Origin: Perkinsus olseni
Lineage: Eukaryota; Perkinsozoa; Perkinsida; Perkinsidae
Assembly (NCBI GenBank): GCA_013115135.1
Contig: JABANP010000007.1
Location: 186,001 to 250,000, forward strand
Length of the DNA: 64,000 bases
Direction: 5' to 3'
Position 1 is the first letter of the stretch. Each line of letters opens with the position of its first letter. The translations under genes and the position numbers were made by a program. Below, one piece after another: positions 53,301-63,770 of this stretch. The notes below the pieces were generated by a model that was not told the DNA's origin, searched no databases, and saw only the letters and a list, made by a program, of their open reading frames with translations.

Positions 53301-54450
53301 TTGCCAGCCGAGAAGAGAGGCCTGGCGCAGCTACGACCACCAATCGATCTCACACAATCGATGGAATTGGCCGCGAGGAGGGTTAGCATTCAGTTCTGTC
53401 TGGCCACACCTTTTTGTTCATTCTGGCTTCCTCTATTTTCCCTTGCACTTCGTCGAAGCTGGTCCTCCAACTTCTTCCTGGCACCTTCCATCCTGAAGAT
53501 GTCGTCAGTGTCCACCTAATTGAGCAGGCTGGTTTCGGCACTGCGCCCGAGTGTGAGTCTAGCTGCACCTGTGAGACATTATCCGCGGCCTGTATTCTTT
53601 CCCGCAGTTGATTGAGCTCTCGTTGCCTGGAAGGCGGTAAATACCCAGTATCCAGTTACATGGAGCAGATACTTTTTTCGGCTTCAGCGTGCGTCTCGTC
53701 GTACTGCTTCCGAACTGTTGCTAGGATGTTTTTCACCTCCTCGAGTGGGCTGCTCGTAGTGCCTTTTGTGAAAGAGCCCGCTGTGACACAGGGAGTTCGG
53801 CAATCCTTACTAGAGGTAAATTCGTCCAAGGCTCGGTCAACAAGGTTGTGGAGATCACGATTGACTGTTGAGTGGACGCGACTCGACAGGAACCCAGACG
53901 ACCTGTGAGAAGAGGAGGGACTATTCTCCATTCCGTCACCTTCGAGCCCTTCAGTGTGGAAGTTAGCTCACTTCTGACTAGTATGCCGACTATCTCTGTG
54001 GGTTCTCGCTGTGACTGGCGCAACGTTCCGGTCCTGAGGGGGGAATCTATGTAGGTTGTGTGCCTTTGAGACGTTGGGGCGGTGAGAAAGCTCAACCGAA
54101 GACGTCTAATATGCTTCGGGGAGCATGCCTGATGGGTTTGCAGCGCTAGATGCAAACCGAGGGGTGCCCCATCCTTTGGAGGACTTGCAGTGGAATTTAC
54201 GCGGACGCTCAGTAGTCAAGCCATGGCCCACGTGCAGCTTAGAATACTGTGGGCCTCGTGGATGTCGCAATTCCAGTGAGGTGTCGATTCTAGCCGCTTA
54301 TCACTCGACACCATAGAGTCGACAAGTCCGCCCTCACCCGTGCAGACTGCAGCTTTGGCAAGGCAGAGAGATTTCCCCCTCTGGATAACCTGTAAGGGCT
54401 CCTTGTTAATCACCATTATAAATTGTGTCAGTCGTTGCTTTAGGGAGTTC
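47334..54450 (-). CDS. Long coiled-coil protein gene (or adjacent coiled-coil genes), many exons
   Basis: Across 7 kb of minus strand, short exons with GT-AG borders encode heptad-rich, charged helices: VRKQYDETHAEAEKSI near 53.7 kb, EYETALAELEQERTAREGAL near 53.0 kb, GPAEEELVRMKRKAANTEKR near 50.3 kb, GEVLKLRKRVSALEKQIL near 48.1 kb, LHGAMAELRMRFEDFKLRAA near 47.95 kb, and YRRLERMRILRERYNEELQR near 47.55 kb. Disordered Ser/Pro segments lie between (48.8-49.2 kb). The last exon ends SMANRDEDDP at 47334. I treat it as one gene because orientation, composition and spacing are uniform, but an internal gene boundary cannot be excluded. Such proteins are often cytoskeletal, basal-body or apical-complex components. 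It diverges from the coiled-coil gene at 54549. Confidence 0.5.
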
Positions 54451-54548
54451 AAATTGACATATTTCGTGCAGTTTTCGTGCAGCGCAGTGTATTTAGCGCA
54501 CGCCCTGTGTCTTTGCGGAGGTCGTCGAAAGAACTACTCCATCATTCC

Positions 54549-56374
54549 ATGGAGCAACGGCTGAGCCTGTCGGACTCCTGTAGGCTACAGCGAAGCATCG
54601 CGGCCGAGAAACAAGCCGTTAAGGCTCGGATAGCGTAGTACTGGAAGGGGAGGAGTAGTAGTGTTGCTGATCATGGGACGGTATAGCCGAAAGACCGATA
54701 GAGGGCACATGATGCCCTCCTTAGATGATATCTCATAGATGTATTGTATATCTTCTTATACTCATAACATCTACTTTTGCTTATAACGCACGTTTAGCGC
54801 GCTAGCAAAGGCGCAAGGGAGCGAGTTAGGCTTCGTTAAGGGGAGAGAAAACTGTAGTTGAGATTTAGTGTCCCGAAGAAGGGGCGGCTGATGGGAGTTT
54901 CGAGACGCGCATGAGGGGAGCACGCGTTTGTTGCCTTGTAGATACTTCAAAAGGGAGGAGAATAAGATATGGAGGAATTTAGACGAGGTTAAAAGGCAGA
55001 CCAGAAAGCTGGAGAAGGGCCGGGAATCGGCAAGGCAGAGGCGGCACAGTCTGATGGAGCTTGAAAAGGTATTGGAGTATGGTTATGGCCCAGTTAGCAC
55101 GGATTGAGGATTACGTAGGCTCCGGAGGCAGCGGGAAGCGGAGAACGTCAAGCGGGCACTCGAGTTGAAGACGAGCTTGGGAATCACCAAGGAGCAGGTA
55201 GTGAAGGCGTTTGGTCGGGATGAGGGAAAGTTCGGCGGCCGGGATGTCACTCCCTGTTAGCACCTTAAGAACAGAGAAGCTGTATTGCTCGCTAAGAGGG
55301 AAGCTACGCGGGAGGCCAGGGAGGAGAGCGCGGAGATCGAGCGAATGAAACGCAGAACAGAGGTCCTTAGCTAGGACGATCGCGCTCGTTCTTGAATCTG
55401 CTCATCCAGGCCAGAGATCTGGCCATGAAATCTAAGAGGGCAGTGGCGATCCACCAAGCCTCTATCGAGGCGAAGCTACAGGTCGGTTCTTATGGATGTT
55501 AGTGTATCGTGAATATCGACCGACGGCGTCAGGTTAAAGCGGAGAAAGAGAAGAGACTCCGGAGGGTGCGAGAGGAAGCTCAGCGAAAGCGGGCTGTAGT
55601 GTGCAAGGAGACAGCCGAATGCTCAGCTGGCTTATTCAGGCAATCCTAGCGAGTGCTAAGGCGGACAAGGCGGAGCTAGCGGTGCTTGAGGAAGAGGAGA
55701 TGCGCTGCTTACAGCGGCTGCAGAACTCTAGGATGATATCCCAGTCTGCACTACAGGTGAGGAGAGAACCTTCCAAGGATCTCGCTGAGGAGTATTATCA
55801 GGATTTGGAGATATCGTTGGGAGAAGCCAGTCCACTGTGCTCTTTGCTTCACTCCCGGGGAGCATCCTCCTTGAGAGCAGGTGAGGGCCTGCCTTGGGCC
55901 CCGAAATTCTCTCCTAAGAGTAGGTGGGAGGTCCTATCGGGCGGAGCGAAACTGCTTGGTAAATGTTGTTGGTAGTGGATTCGTACGCAGGTAAATTCCA
56001 CTCGTATTCATCAAAATTCGCACCTCCACCCCGAGCAGCCGGAAAGAAGGAGCAATTTGATTATAGCGGCAGCCGGTAGGCCCTGGCCTTCCAAGGTTGC
56101 TGGCTTTGGATTGGGTACCGAGTATTTTGGCAGGCCTTTCCAAGCCAGCAAACTGTTGGAGGACCATCGGAGTCTGTCGACTGTAGCCCGTGTCGAGACC
56201 TGTTCTCTCTGGAACTCGAGGTTGTCGTCTCGGCAGGTAGCGGTGGAATCAGACGACGAGGGCCCCCCGAGGCTCAGCGGGACGCCAAGTAGGATTCGCG
56301 ATCAGCATAGGGGTGATACTCAACTCATGGAGGCCTTAACTGCAGGAGAGGTACTGCTGCTTCGCGTAGCGTGA
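54549..56374 (+). CDS. Coiled-coil protein, about 12 exons, one exon with a surplus base
   Basis: Start ATG at 54549 (MEQRLSLSDSCRLQRSIAAE), first exon to 54634, then exons from 54942-55068, 55119-55197 and on to a stop at 56374. Peptides are strongly coiled-coil: YFKREENKIWRNLDEVKRQT, LRRQREAENVKRALELKTSL, LAKREATREAREESAEIERM, VKAEKEKRLRRVREEAQRKR, then AILASAKADKAELAVLEEEE. The C-terminal third is disordered and ends MEALTAGEVLLLRVA. The exon 55119-55197 is 79 nt between two phase-0 borders, so one base is surplus, as in two nearby genes. One intron (about 55893-55989) contains the GGCGGAGCGAAAC motif. Probably a structural protein; the partner is unknown. Confidence 0.6.
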
Positions 56375-58050
56375 GCTCTCTTGCCCCGGCTTCCAAAAGC
56401 ACTTGTATAGGAAACTCTTAGCGTATTGAGGTGCATGCTCAGGCGGTGGCTTAGTCGTTGAACACAATACGGATAACCTACTTTAAGGACTTGGATTGTT
56501 TTTGTCATGTTTGCTTGCCAACTGTTGTCACTTGACACGCAGTTTTGCGTTTGACGTATCGCTAAGATGGGTGGCTCGTAGTTCCTTGTCGATGTCTAAC
56601 CAGTCTTAGGAGGTACTGGGAATGGGAGCAGCTGGTGACCTGGCCCAGGCCACCTGGGATTAGCCGTAAACGCCTTGGACAGGTGGGCCGGTACATAGGG
56701 AACTTTTCCGGCCGTTCTCGGTGAGTCAACCGTCAGGGAGAGGGAATGTGTCCCTTGGTTGAACCAATCTTGATAACACATCAAATTCTAGAGTACCATC
56801 AGTCCATTCTATGCTGAACTAGTGCGCTTGATTTGCCGTCCGATTAGCTTGCCTACCGTCCCTTCGGAAGTTTCTTAGAAGGCCTGACACACTGCCTGCC
56901 GCAAGTTCGGACCGCGGCGGCCGAGTTGAGCTTGGCCGCTCATCGGTGTTGGAGTATTTGCCAACGCCGATTGCCCACAGTTGAATCACTCATTGTTTGT
57001 GAAAATACTTGGCGGAATCTTGGTCGTGACGCATGGCCCAACATTCGCCCCTGTTTGAGAGAGCGCCTTGCCCGATTGGGGAGAACGGAGGCCCTGTCGG
57101 CCATAAACTGCTTGTGTACAGGCCGTCGGCTATCATTCTGACACCCAAGCCTGGTCGGTCAGTCGCGGGGTACGTTCTATGTCAAGCACTGGTAGTGGTT
57201 AAGTGGTACGCAGTTCGGTGGACCCTTCAAGTGGTTCAAAGGGATCGAAAGTGAGCCTTGTCTGCCCGTATTCCGCTGCTCGTTGGAAACCCATGACCGA
57301 GACGCCAATTCAAAAATGAGGTGCTGTCCAGGATTCGCTAACGCCAACTCGTACAGTTCGGAAGAAAACGCGACCAAGAAGCTGAAGGACTCAAAACACG
57401 AGCGCGGCGAAGTGTACATAACATCTGGTATGAACAAGGACAACTATCAACACATAATGCCACTACTACTCCCGAAGGTCGATGGTCTTTAGAGATTACG
57501 GACGCTAAAGGGCCATGCAGCGGCAGATACAGTTGACTGCCTACAGCATGTTCTCTTGACGGGGTATGTCGTAAGTTGCGAGTGTATAATCGCAAACATC
57601 ACCTCAATTAGAAAAAGCTCTTGAGAGTCGGAAGTTCTGTGCCTACCTCCAGTGTGGAAGCCTGCGTCCTCAAACACATATTCTTGGAAAGAGCCGACGC
57701 CGTTCCATTTCCTTTCCACTTCCGAAACCTCGAACTTCACTCCCGGGATCTGATCGACAGTGTGCTAGCCTCAGCGCCGTCTGTTCTCGCTTCTGCTCTA
57801 GGCGCAATAGCAGTCCAGGTCTCAAACCGAGGAAGCATTCTTTCGACTAGGATTAGTGAGCACACCCGTGATAGGACTTGTTCAACCACTGGCAAACCTT
57901 CTACTTGGTTCTCTGCAAACGAATCGGACTTACAGCTTTCACCATCGCTGTGAGCATCTCTGCGGGAACTCCGCGGTCTACCAGTTCTTCGTTCATCTCA
58001 GCTTCATTAATATGAGCCTTTACAGTAAACGACAGTTTCCCCACTATGGC
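56375..58050. other. Poorly resolved stretch
   Basis: Several 60-110 aa readings exist on both strands (such as 57621-57953 plus), but I found no domain and no consistent exon chain. No RNA gene or repeat is evident. Confidence 0.3.
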
Positions 58051-58347
58051 CTAAATATGGCAGTAGATATTGTTGGTCTGAACTGCACGGGCAGGCCGCT
58101 AAGTAAAACCCTCGCGTGTCTGATCTAGGCTCCCTACCTGCTTCTTAGGGTCGTAGGCCACGAAGGTGTAGTCCTGGCGGCCTTCTGATGGCTTAGCCCA
58201 GCGGTATTCGAGCTGGGGAGTGTCGGCCATCCCCTTCTGTGGATCCGTTTGCACTCCGATATGTCTCTGGCTCTTGAGAGATAGAACGGTCAGCGGCAGA
58301 AGGGCGAATGCCGCGCAGATGAGATAGCTAGGGCGGCGAGAAATCAT
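58051..58347 (-). CDS. Small membrane-anchored protein, 85 aa, 2 exons
   Basis: Exons 58347-58138 and 58098-58051 (210 + 48 nt) flank a 39-nt intron in phase 0. The protein starts MISRRPSYLICAAFALLPLT, a basic head and hydrophobic helix like a signal anchor or inner-membrane helix. A polar tail follows (GVQTDPQKGMADTPQLEYRW, EGRQDYTFVAYDPKKQ). It is the same length as the small Trp-rich protein at 35014 and, like it, could be a small mitochondrial complex subunit, but no family is recognised. Confidence 0.55.
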
Positions 58348-59278
58348 CACAACTGCGGAAGCGGATGTGAGAGGGATGGAAAATTTAGGGAGCTCGATGT
58401 AATCGATCGCAAGACGATCGATCGTTTGGAAAAACGTAGTGTGTTGTGGCGTCGAGGTTGGGCGGGACTCTGCAGCAACCCGTTTCTCACCACATGTCGC
58501 CGACATGATGTCGCCTCACGCTTCGCAAGGCCAGATAGAAATGCAGAATAAGAAGAAGCTCCTGCGGGACCTTGCACGAGGGGGTCGTCCGCTGGAGGTT
58601 GAACCAATCCTCGCTGTGCGGGTACTCCTTTCGAGGGTCAAATGTAAGGCGACCACCCGGCTCATGGTGAGCGACCACTGACCGGGAAGGATCCCAGGGT
58701 CTCTCAAACCACTCAAGTGAAGTGACTGAACTTGAGCTTCTGTCGCAAAGGCTCTATGTGTCTGTATCGTCCATCAGCACTCAATTCAGGTTTGGTACTA
58801 TGACGACAGTAACGCTCGGCAGTTCTATTCGCTGCTGAGACTTCCCTATCATAAACCTCTATCCTTAACCTCCGCAGCGTCTGCGTACGGTTCGTTACTT
58901 TAAAGCGGACAGTTTGAATAACCCTGAACAACAGCATGCCTTAGCATCAGCAACAGACATTATACAGGGCAGCTCGTCATCCTCATGCCGCACTACCACG
59001 CAGTAGCTAGTGAGTAGACCATCCATGGTTCAGTTGTTGATACGTCGCAAGCAAGGATTCTTATCCTTTACCATTGATATAACGCCAGAGTGCAGCTTGT
59101 TGGAGGAAATACTCTCTCCGACAGGAATCCTGCCACAGGATGTAAGCAGAACAACCTATCGCTAGCACTGCTAGCCTAGCAGTGGCTAAAGGAATGAGAC
59201 ACCCTGTGTTCAGCATCTAATGCAGTACACAGCAATTGGTACACAACGTTCGCCGTAGCTCAGATTTGTCGACGTGAG

Positions 59279-59791
59279 GTGACTACGCAGGAGCCAGATG
59301 CGGTATGGACTGGAGCTTGGAGTGCTTGCACTGTTGCCAACTCCGGCTGCCTGGTAGCTGTTGTCGCACCGAAGAAGGTTTTCCGTTCGACGGGTCGCGA
59401 CGTGCGGATGTCTTGTAGTTTCTCTTCGATGTCCATCCGACTTATGAAGGTGAGAGAGAGATACAAGCAGCTTCGGCGAAAAGCTCCCGACCCCGAGGCT
59501 GGAGACTCGCCGGAGCCGCCTTCGGTTGTTGAACACCCAGTCGCTACGTGTTGGGATGAGTGCAAGGTGGGAACGGTGTGGAGATATTTCGATGGAAATA
59601 TCGGAATGGACGAGAATCGACTGACCGCTCTATTGTCCGGGCGCCTCGCTAGCAGTTCCTAATTGTGGCAGGGAGAGACATCAGTCGAGGAGCTGGAGAA
59701 CCCCCTTCCCCGGCACCCACGGCTTGGCTACGTCCACGACGAGAACTCTACTGATTCCGTATCCACTGCCAACGTAGGTGCTCTTGAGTGA
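59279..59791 (+). CDS. Unknown small protein (partial model)
   Basis: A plus-strand reading continues from about 59279 through MKVRERYKQLRRKAPDPEAG, then EHPVATCWDECKVGTVWRYF and NRLTALLSGRL. A second coding-looking exon follows (VEELENPLPRHPRLGYVHDE), ending VGALE at 59791. The intron between them, near 59640-59672, is not settled. The first part may be 5' UTR or intron. No family is recognised. Confidence 0.35.
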
Positions 59792-60960
59792 TTCACGGCG
59801 GCGCTGCACTATGATGTTTTGTGCTCAAGCTAGGGCGCGTATAGATTTGTGTGGGTGGTAGATGCTCAATCCACCGCTACAGGCTTATGGTAAGGGCCTT
59901 GGAGACGTGGCAGCTAGCATCGAAGTACTGGGGCATCGAGATTTGTTGCGTGCCAGTAGCATATGTGTTGAAAGCTTAGAGACCGCTAAGTGTGCGACGA
60001 CTGGCCAGGCACCGACAGCAATGGAGAAGGGTATCATGATATTATATACGAACACATGCGCAGGACTCAACGGAACCTTGCCTCGCCCACGGACTCGTCT
60101 TCGAGGACTGGGAGTTTCCAAGACTACAGTGTGTCCTCGGGCGTAAGGGGTCACAGTGTCAACTTCACACTCAAATGGGGTAGTGTCGCCGCGAGTCTGT
60201 TTGATCAGGGAATTGGTTCGGAGTCTCTTGCGACCAACGAAGTTCTGCAGCCACCTTTGTGGTTTGCCGAGTATCATGTTGAGAACAAGGTTGGTTGCGC
60301 TGCAGAGTCATTGTGGGGCGTTTCATGGTCCCGTGGTTTTCATCGGTTCTGCATTATGGAAGAATTTCAGGGGGGGCTCCTCCGCGCACCGCGGGGCGAT
60401 TGCGGTGGCACTCGGGTCTGTAGCCCGTGGGAAGGAGGCTGTTCAAATGCTTCAACGGTATTCTCGAAGTCATCTAGCTGTCTACAAACAGTTTTTCGAC
60501 GGAGGACAACAAGGGTTCAACGGCCCGCCAGGTTACGAAGGTCTTTCTCGGTCAAGCATTTAACGCCGGCGGAGATGAGTCTATGGCCATCGTGAGCGCT
60601 CTGCTGAGCCAGAACGAACCGAAATCCAGAGCAGCTCAGGTTGTCGAGACGTATCAGAGTCCCCAAGGCATTGACAAAGCACTCAGCTAGAGTACTGCGC
60701 ATTTTTGGGCGAGCGAGATCGAATACGCCACCCCTTTACACGTGCCACCGTCACGGCGTCACGGCGTCACGGTTGCACGTTAGAGTTGTAATAAAAGCTG
60801 TCCTCGACAGCTACGTACATGGTAGCGGGCCCGTAGTGCTATTCCATTCCTGCTCTATTTCAATCTGCACGAATATCACCGAAACAAGCAGCGATCAGAG
60901 AGAAAAGCTTACCTTGGTGGTCTACGGTGGTCTACTCTCGTGGTCTACGCTCAAAAGTTA
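59792..60960. other. Poorly resolved stretch
   Basis: Overlapping plus-strand frames (59990-60595 and others) have no domain. The segment near 60358-60410 (GAAGAATTTCAG, then CTCCTCCGCGCACC) resembles 61530-61560 in the repeat unit. Three back-to-back CGTCACGG words lie near 60750-60773. Confidence 0.3.
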
Positions 60961-61117
60961 GGTTTTCTAGCGAACAAGAGAGCGTTTTTCGATCTTTTTT
61001 GGGTATTGAAATAGAGCTTTTTCAGCTCTATTTCAATCCTATCTTCGCTTTTTTTCGGCCTCTTTTTCGGTCAAAAAAAGCTTACTTATGGTCTACGGGT
61101 CAGAATGTCGCTCAGAC
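60961..61117. repeat. Diverged partial copy of the 1.33-kb repeat end
   Basis: The segment has the same architecture as the last 160 bp of the repeat unit: a long perfect hairpin, a T/G-rich tail and a TGGTCTAC word just before GGCGAGAG. The hairpin stem ATTGAAATAGAGCT (61005-61018) pairs with AGCTCTATTTCAAT (61024-61037), but its sequence differs from the hairpin in the intact units. It suggests the array once held at least one more unit. Confidence 0.5.
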
Positions 61118-61617
61118 GGCGAGAGGGCTGTGCGATATAGTGTGATATTCGCGCCGGAGGCGCGAAAAAAAATAAAAAAAATAAGTTGAGAAGCCAGTTC
61201 TTGTTGAAACGCTCATCTTATGGGTGAATGAAATAGAGTTTCTCCATCTCTTGAAGAGATTCTGTTCACGGACCTGGAAAGGTAATTTCACGCGGGTAGG
61301 AGTGCACTAAAAACCTCGCCCTCCTAGGTCGCTCCACGCCCCAGCCTCCAAATCCTGGCTGGCAGCCAGCTTATCATGCTGTGTATTTAGAATATCTGTA
61401 CCTATTATTTTGCTACTCTCGTTCCATCGTGGTGTTCAACGCACTGCTATTTGGAAGCACGAAAACCTCCTTCGTCCTTCGAATCATATACTATGATATA
61501 GCTTCCAGCTCTGCCACACTTGTGAAACGGAAGAATTTCAGAAGGCTCTTCCGCGCACCCTGAGCTGATTGCGGACTGGTCTCCAGTTGAGTCCAACTGG
61601 CTTAAGTGGCGATTCCT

Positions 61618-61743
61618 TCAAATTTCAACTCGGGGACGGCCTTGCGGCGCCTTTATAGCTCTCATGAACGGCTCTCGTTGACCGCGCGGAGCTTCTTTCG
61701 CTTCTGCGGCGAGTTGCGCCTTAGAGGGACGACCACGAGGCAT
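61618..61743 (-). CDS. Short AT-hook-like reading frame in repeat unit 1
   Basis: The minus-strand frame of 41 aa begins MPRGRPSKAQLAAEAKEAPR and ends GRPRVEI. The core PRGRPSK is the AT-hook consensus, and a second GRPR follows near the end. Such heads occur at the start of some transposon-encoded proteins. The frame is intact in both copies, but two near-identical copies give no test of selection. It may be the first exon of a longer, unrecognised gene or chance. Confidence 0.3.
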   Translation of the reverse strand: MPRGRPSKAQLAAEAKEAPRGQREPFMRAIKAPQGRPRVEI

Positions 61744-62324
61744 AAGGCGTAACGCCTATTTTAAATAACTGAGTCAGAGCTCTACGTTATCTCAAATGAG
61801 AACATTTTCGTGAAGAGGAAGGCCATTCGACTCTCGAGTAGCACTTGTTTGGCTCGCCTCGAAATCACCGAGCGCGCAGGATATTTTCCGGCGTGACGCG
61901 GCGTCACACAGCACGCGTCACGCTTTGACTATTTCGGTCGAATACTGATCCTACGCCGACCTAAGGGAATGCCTCTGGAGGTCAACCCGTAGATTTGAAT
62001 ATGCTTTATTCCTTTTCCAAGGAAAAATATCCTAGGAGGCAGAGAGGCGGGCGAAAAATTTCGATCAAGGGTAGACCAACCGGTCCACGATCAACGCAAA
62101 TTTGACAACATCGTTTTTACTTGTTCAGAGCGCTTTCCGGGAAGTTTGTTGAATGAATTCGGTAGAGAATTTCATTCTCTATTTCATTACGTAAAAAAAT
62201 TTGCTAGAACAAAGCAAGAACAAGGAAAAAAAATTCCTTCGAGCGTAGACCAGGTGGTCCAGCCCCCTGTCAGAACAGTTTTTTCGCGATAAGTCGGCGA
62301 ATATTGAAGATCAAAAGAAAATTA

Positions 62325-62369
62325 AAAAAGAAAGGAATAGAGCGCGAAGCGCTCTATTCCTTTCTTTTT
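62325..62369. repeat. Long perfect hairpin in the repeat unit
   Basis: AAAGAAAGGAATAGAGCGC pairs with GCGCTCTATTCCTTTCTTT around a GAA loop, followed by a T-rich run. The same hairpin recurs in copy 2 near 63652-63695. A GC-capped stem followed by T residues would work as an RNA polymerase III-type or structured 3' end, but that is inference. Confidence 0.8.
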
Positions 62370-62443
62370 TTATTATACTTCTTTTCGGAATTTTTCGGGT
62401 CTCGTGCGGAAAAGTGGTCTACCACCTAGTACTGCGCTTGGGT

Positions 62444-63770
62444 GGCGAGAGGGCTGTGCGATATAGTGTGATATTCGCGCCGGAGGCGCGAAAAAAAATA
62501 AAAAAAATAAGTTGAGAAGCCAGTTCTTGTTGAAACGCTCATCTTATGGGTGAATGAAATAGAGTTTCTCCATCTCTTGAAGAGATTCTGTTCACGGACC
62601 TGGAAAGGTAATTTCACGCGGGTAGGAGTGCACTAAAAACCTCGCCCTCCTAGGTCGCTCCACGCCCCAGCCTCCAAATCCTGGCTGGCAGCCAGCTTAT
62701 CATGCTGTGTATTTAGAATATCTGTACCTATTATTTTGCTACTCTCGTTCCATCGTGGTGTTCAACGCACTGCTATTTGGAAGCACGAAAACCTCCTTCG
62801 TCCTTCGAATCATATACTATGATATAGCTTCCAGCTCTGCCACACTTGTGAAACGGAAGAATTTCAGAAGGCTCTTCCGCGCACCCTGAGCTGATTGCGG
62901 ACTGGTCTCCAGTTGAGTCCAACTGGCTTAAGTGGCGATTCCTTCAAATTTCAACTCGGGGACGGCCTTGCGGCGCCTTTATAGCTCTCATGAACGGCTC
63001 TCGTTGACCGCGCGGAGCTTCTTTCGCTTCTGCGGCGAGTTGCGCCTTAGAGGGACGACCACGAGGCATAAGGCGTAACGCCTATTTTAAATAACTGAGT
63101 CAGAGCTCTACGTTATCTCAAATGAGAACATTTTCGTGAAGAGGAAGGCCATTCGACTCTCGAGTAGCACTTGTTTGGCTCGCCTCGAAATCACCGAGCG
63201 CGCAGGATATTTTCCGGCGTGACGCGGCGTCACACAGCACGCGTCACGCTTTGACTATTTCGGTCGAATACTGATCCTACGCCGACCTAAGGGAATGCCT
63301 CTGGAGGTCAACCCGTAGATTTGAATATGCTTTATTCCTTTTCCAAGGAAAAAATAACATAGGAGGCAGAGAGGCGGGCGAAAAATTTCGATCAAGGGTA
63401 GACCAACCGGTCCACGATCAACGCAAATTTGACAACATCGTTTTTACTTGTTCAGAGCGCTTTCCGGGAAGTTTGTTGAATGAATTCGGTAGAGAATTTC
63501 ATTCTCTATTTCATTACGTAAAAAAATTTGCTAGAACAAAGCAAGAACAAGGAAAAAAATTTCCTTCGAGCGTAGACCAGGTGGTCCAGCCCCCTGTCAG
63601 AACAGTTTTTTCGCGATAAGTCGGCGAATATTGAAGATCAAAAGAAAATTAAAAAAGAAAGGAATAGAGCGCGAAGCGCTCTATTCCTTTCTTTTTTTAT
63701 TATATTTCTTTTCGGAATTTTTCGGGTCTCGTGCGGAAAAGTGGTCTACCACCTAGTACTGCGCTTGGGT
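62444..63770. repeat. 1.33-kb tandem repeat unit, copy 2
   Basis: Nearly identical to copy 1, one base longer. It ends at 63770, where GGCGAGAG recurs and then the sequence leaves the repeat into a tRNA T-arm-like stretch. The high identity means the duplication is recent or kept homogeneous, or is an assembly duplication. Confidence 0.9.
62944..63069 (-). CDS. Short AT-hook-like reading frame in repeat unit 2
   Basis: Same 41-aa frame as in unit 1 (starts MPRGRPSK), at the equivalent place 1326 bp on. See unit 1 for the limits of this call. Confidence 0.3.
   Translation of the reverse strand: MPRGRPSKAQLAAEAKEAPRGQREPFMRAIKAPQGRPRVEI

Larger units (their letters stand above)
61118..62443. 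repeat. 1.33-kb tandem repeat unit, copy 1
   Basis: Starts at GGCGAGAGGGCTGTGCG and repeats at 62444 with only a few changes (for example GGAAAAATATCCTAGG versus GGAAAAAATAACATAGG). The unit is AT-richer than the genes around it and contains several inverted repeats: CGCGCCGGAGGCGCG near 61150, GTGACGCGGCGTCAC near 61896, and a long stem near 62325-62369. TGGTCTAC/GTAGACCA words recur on both strands. No large protein is encoded. It could be a satellite unit, a non-autonomous element or a replication-related array. Confidence 0.9.
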
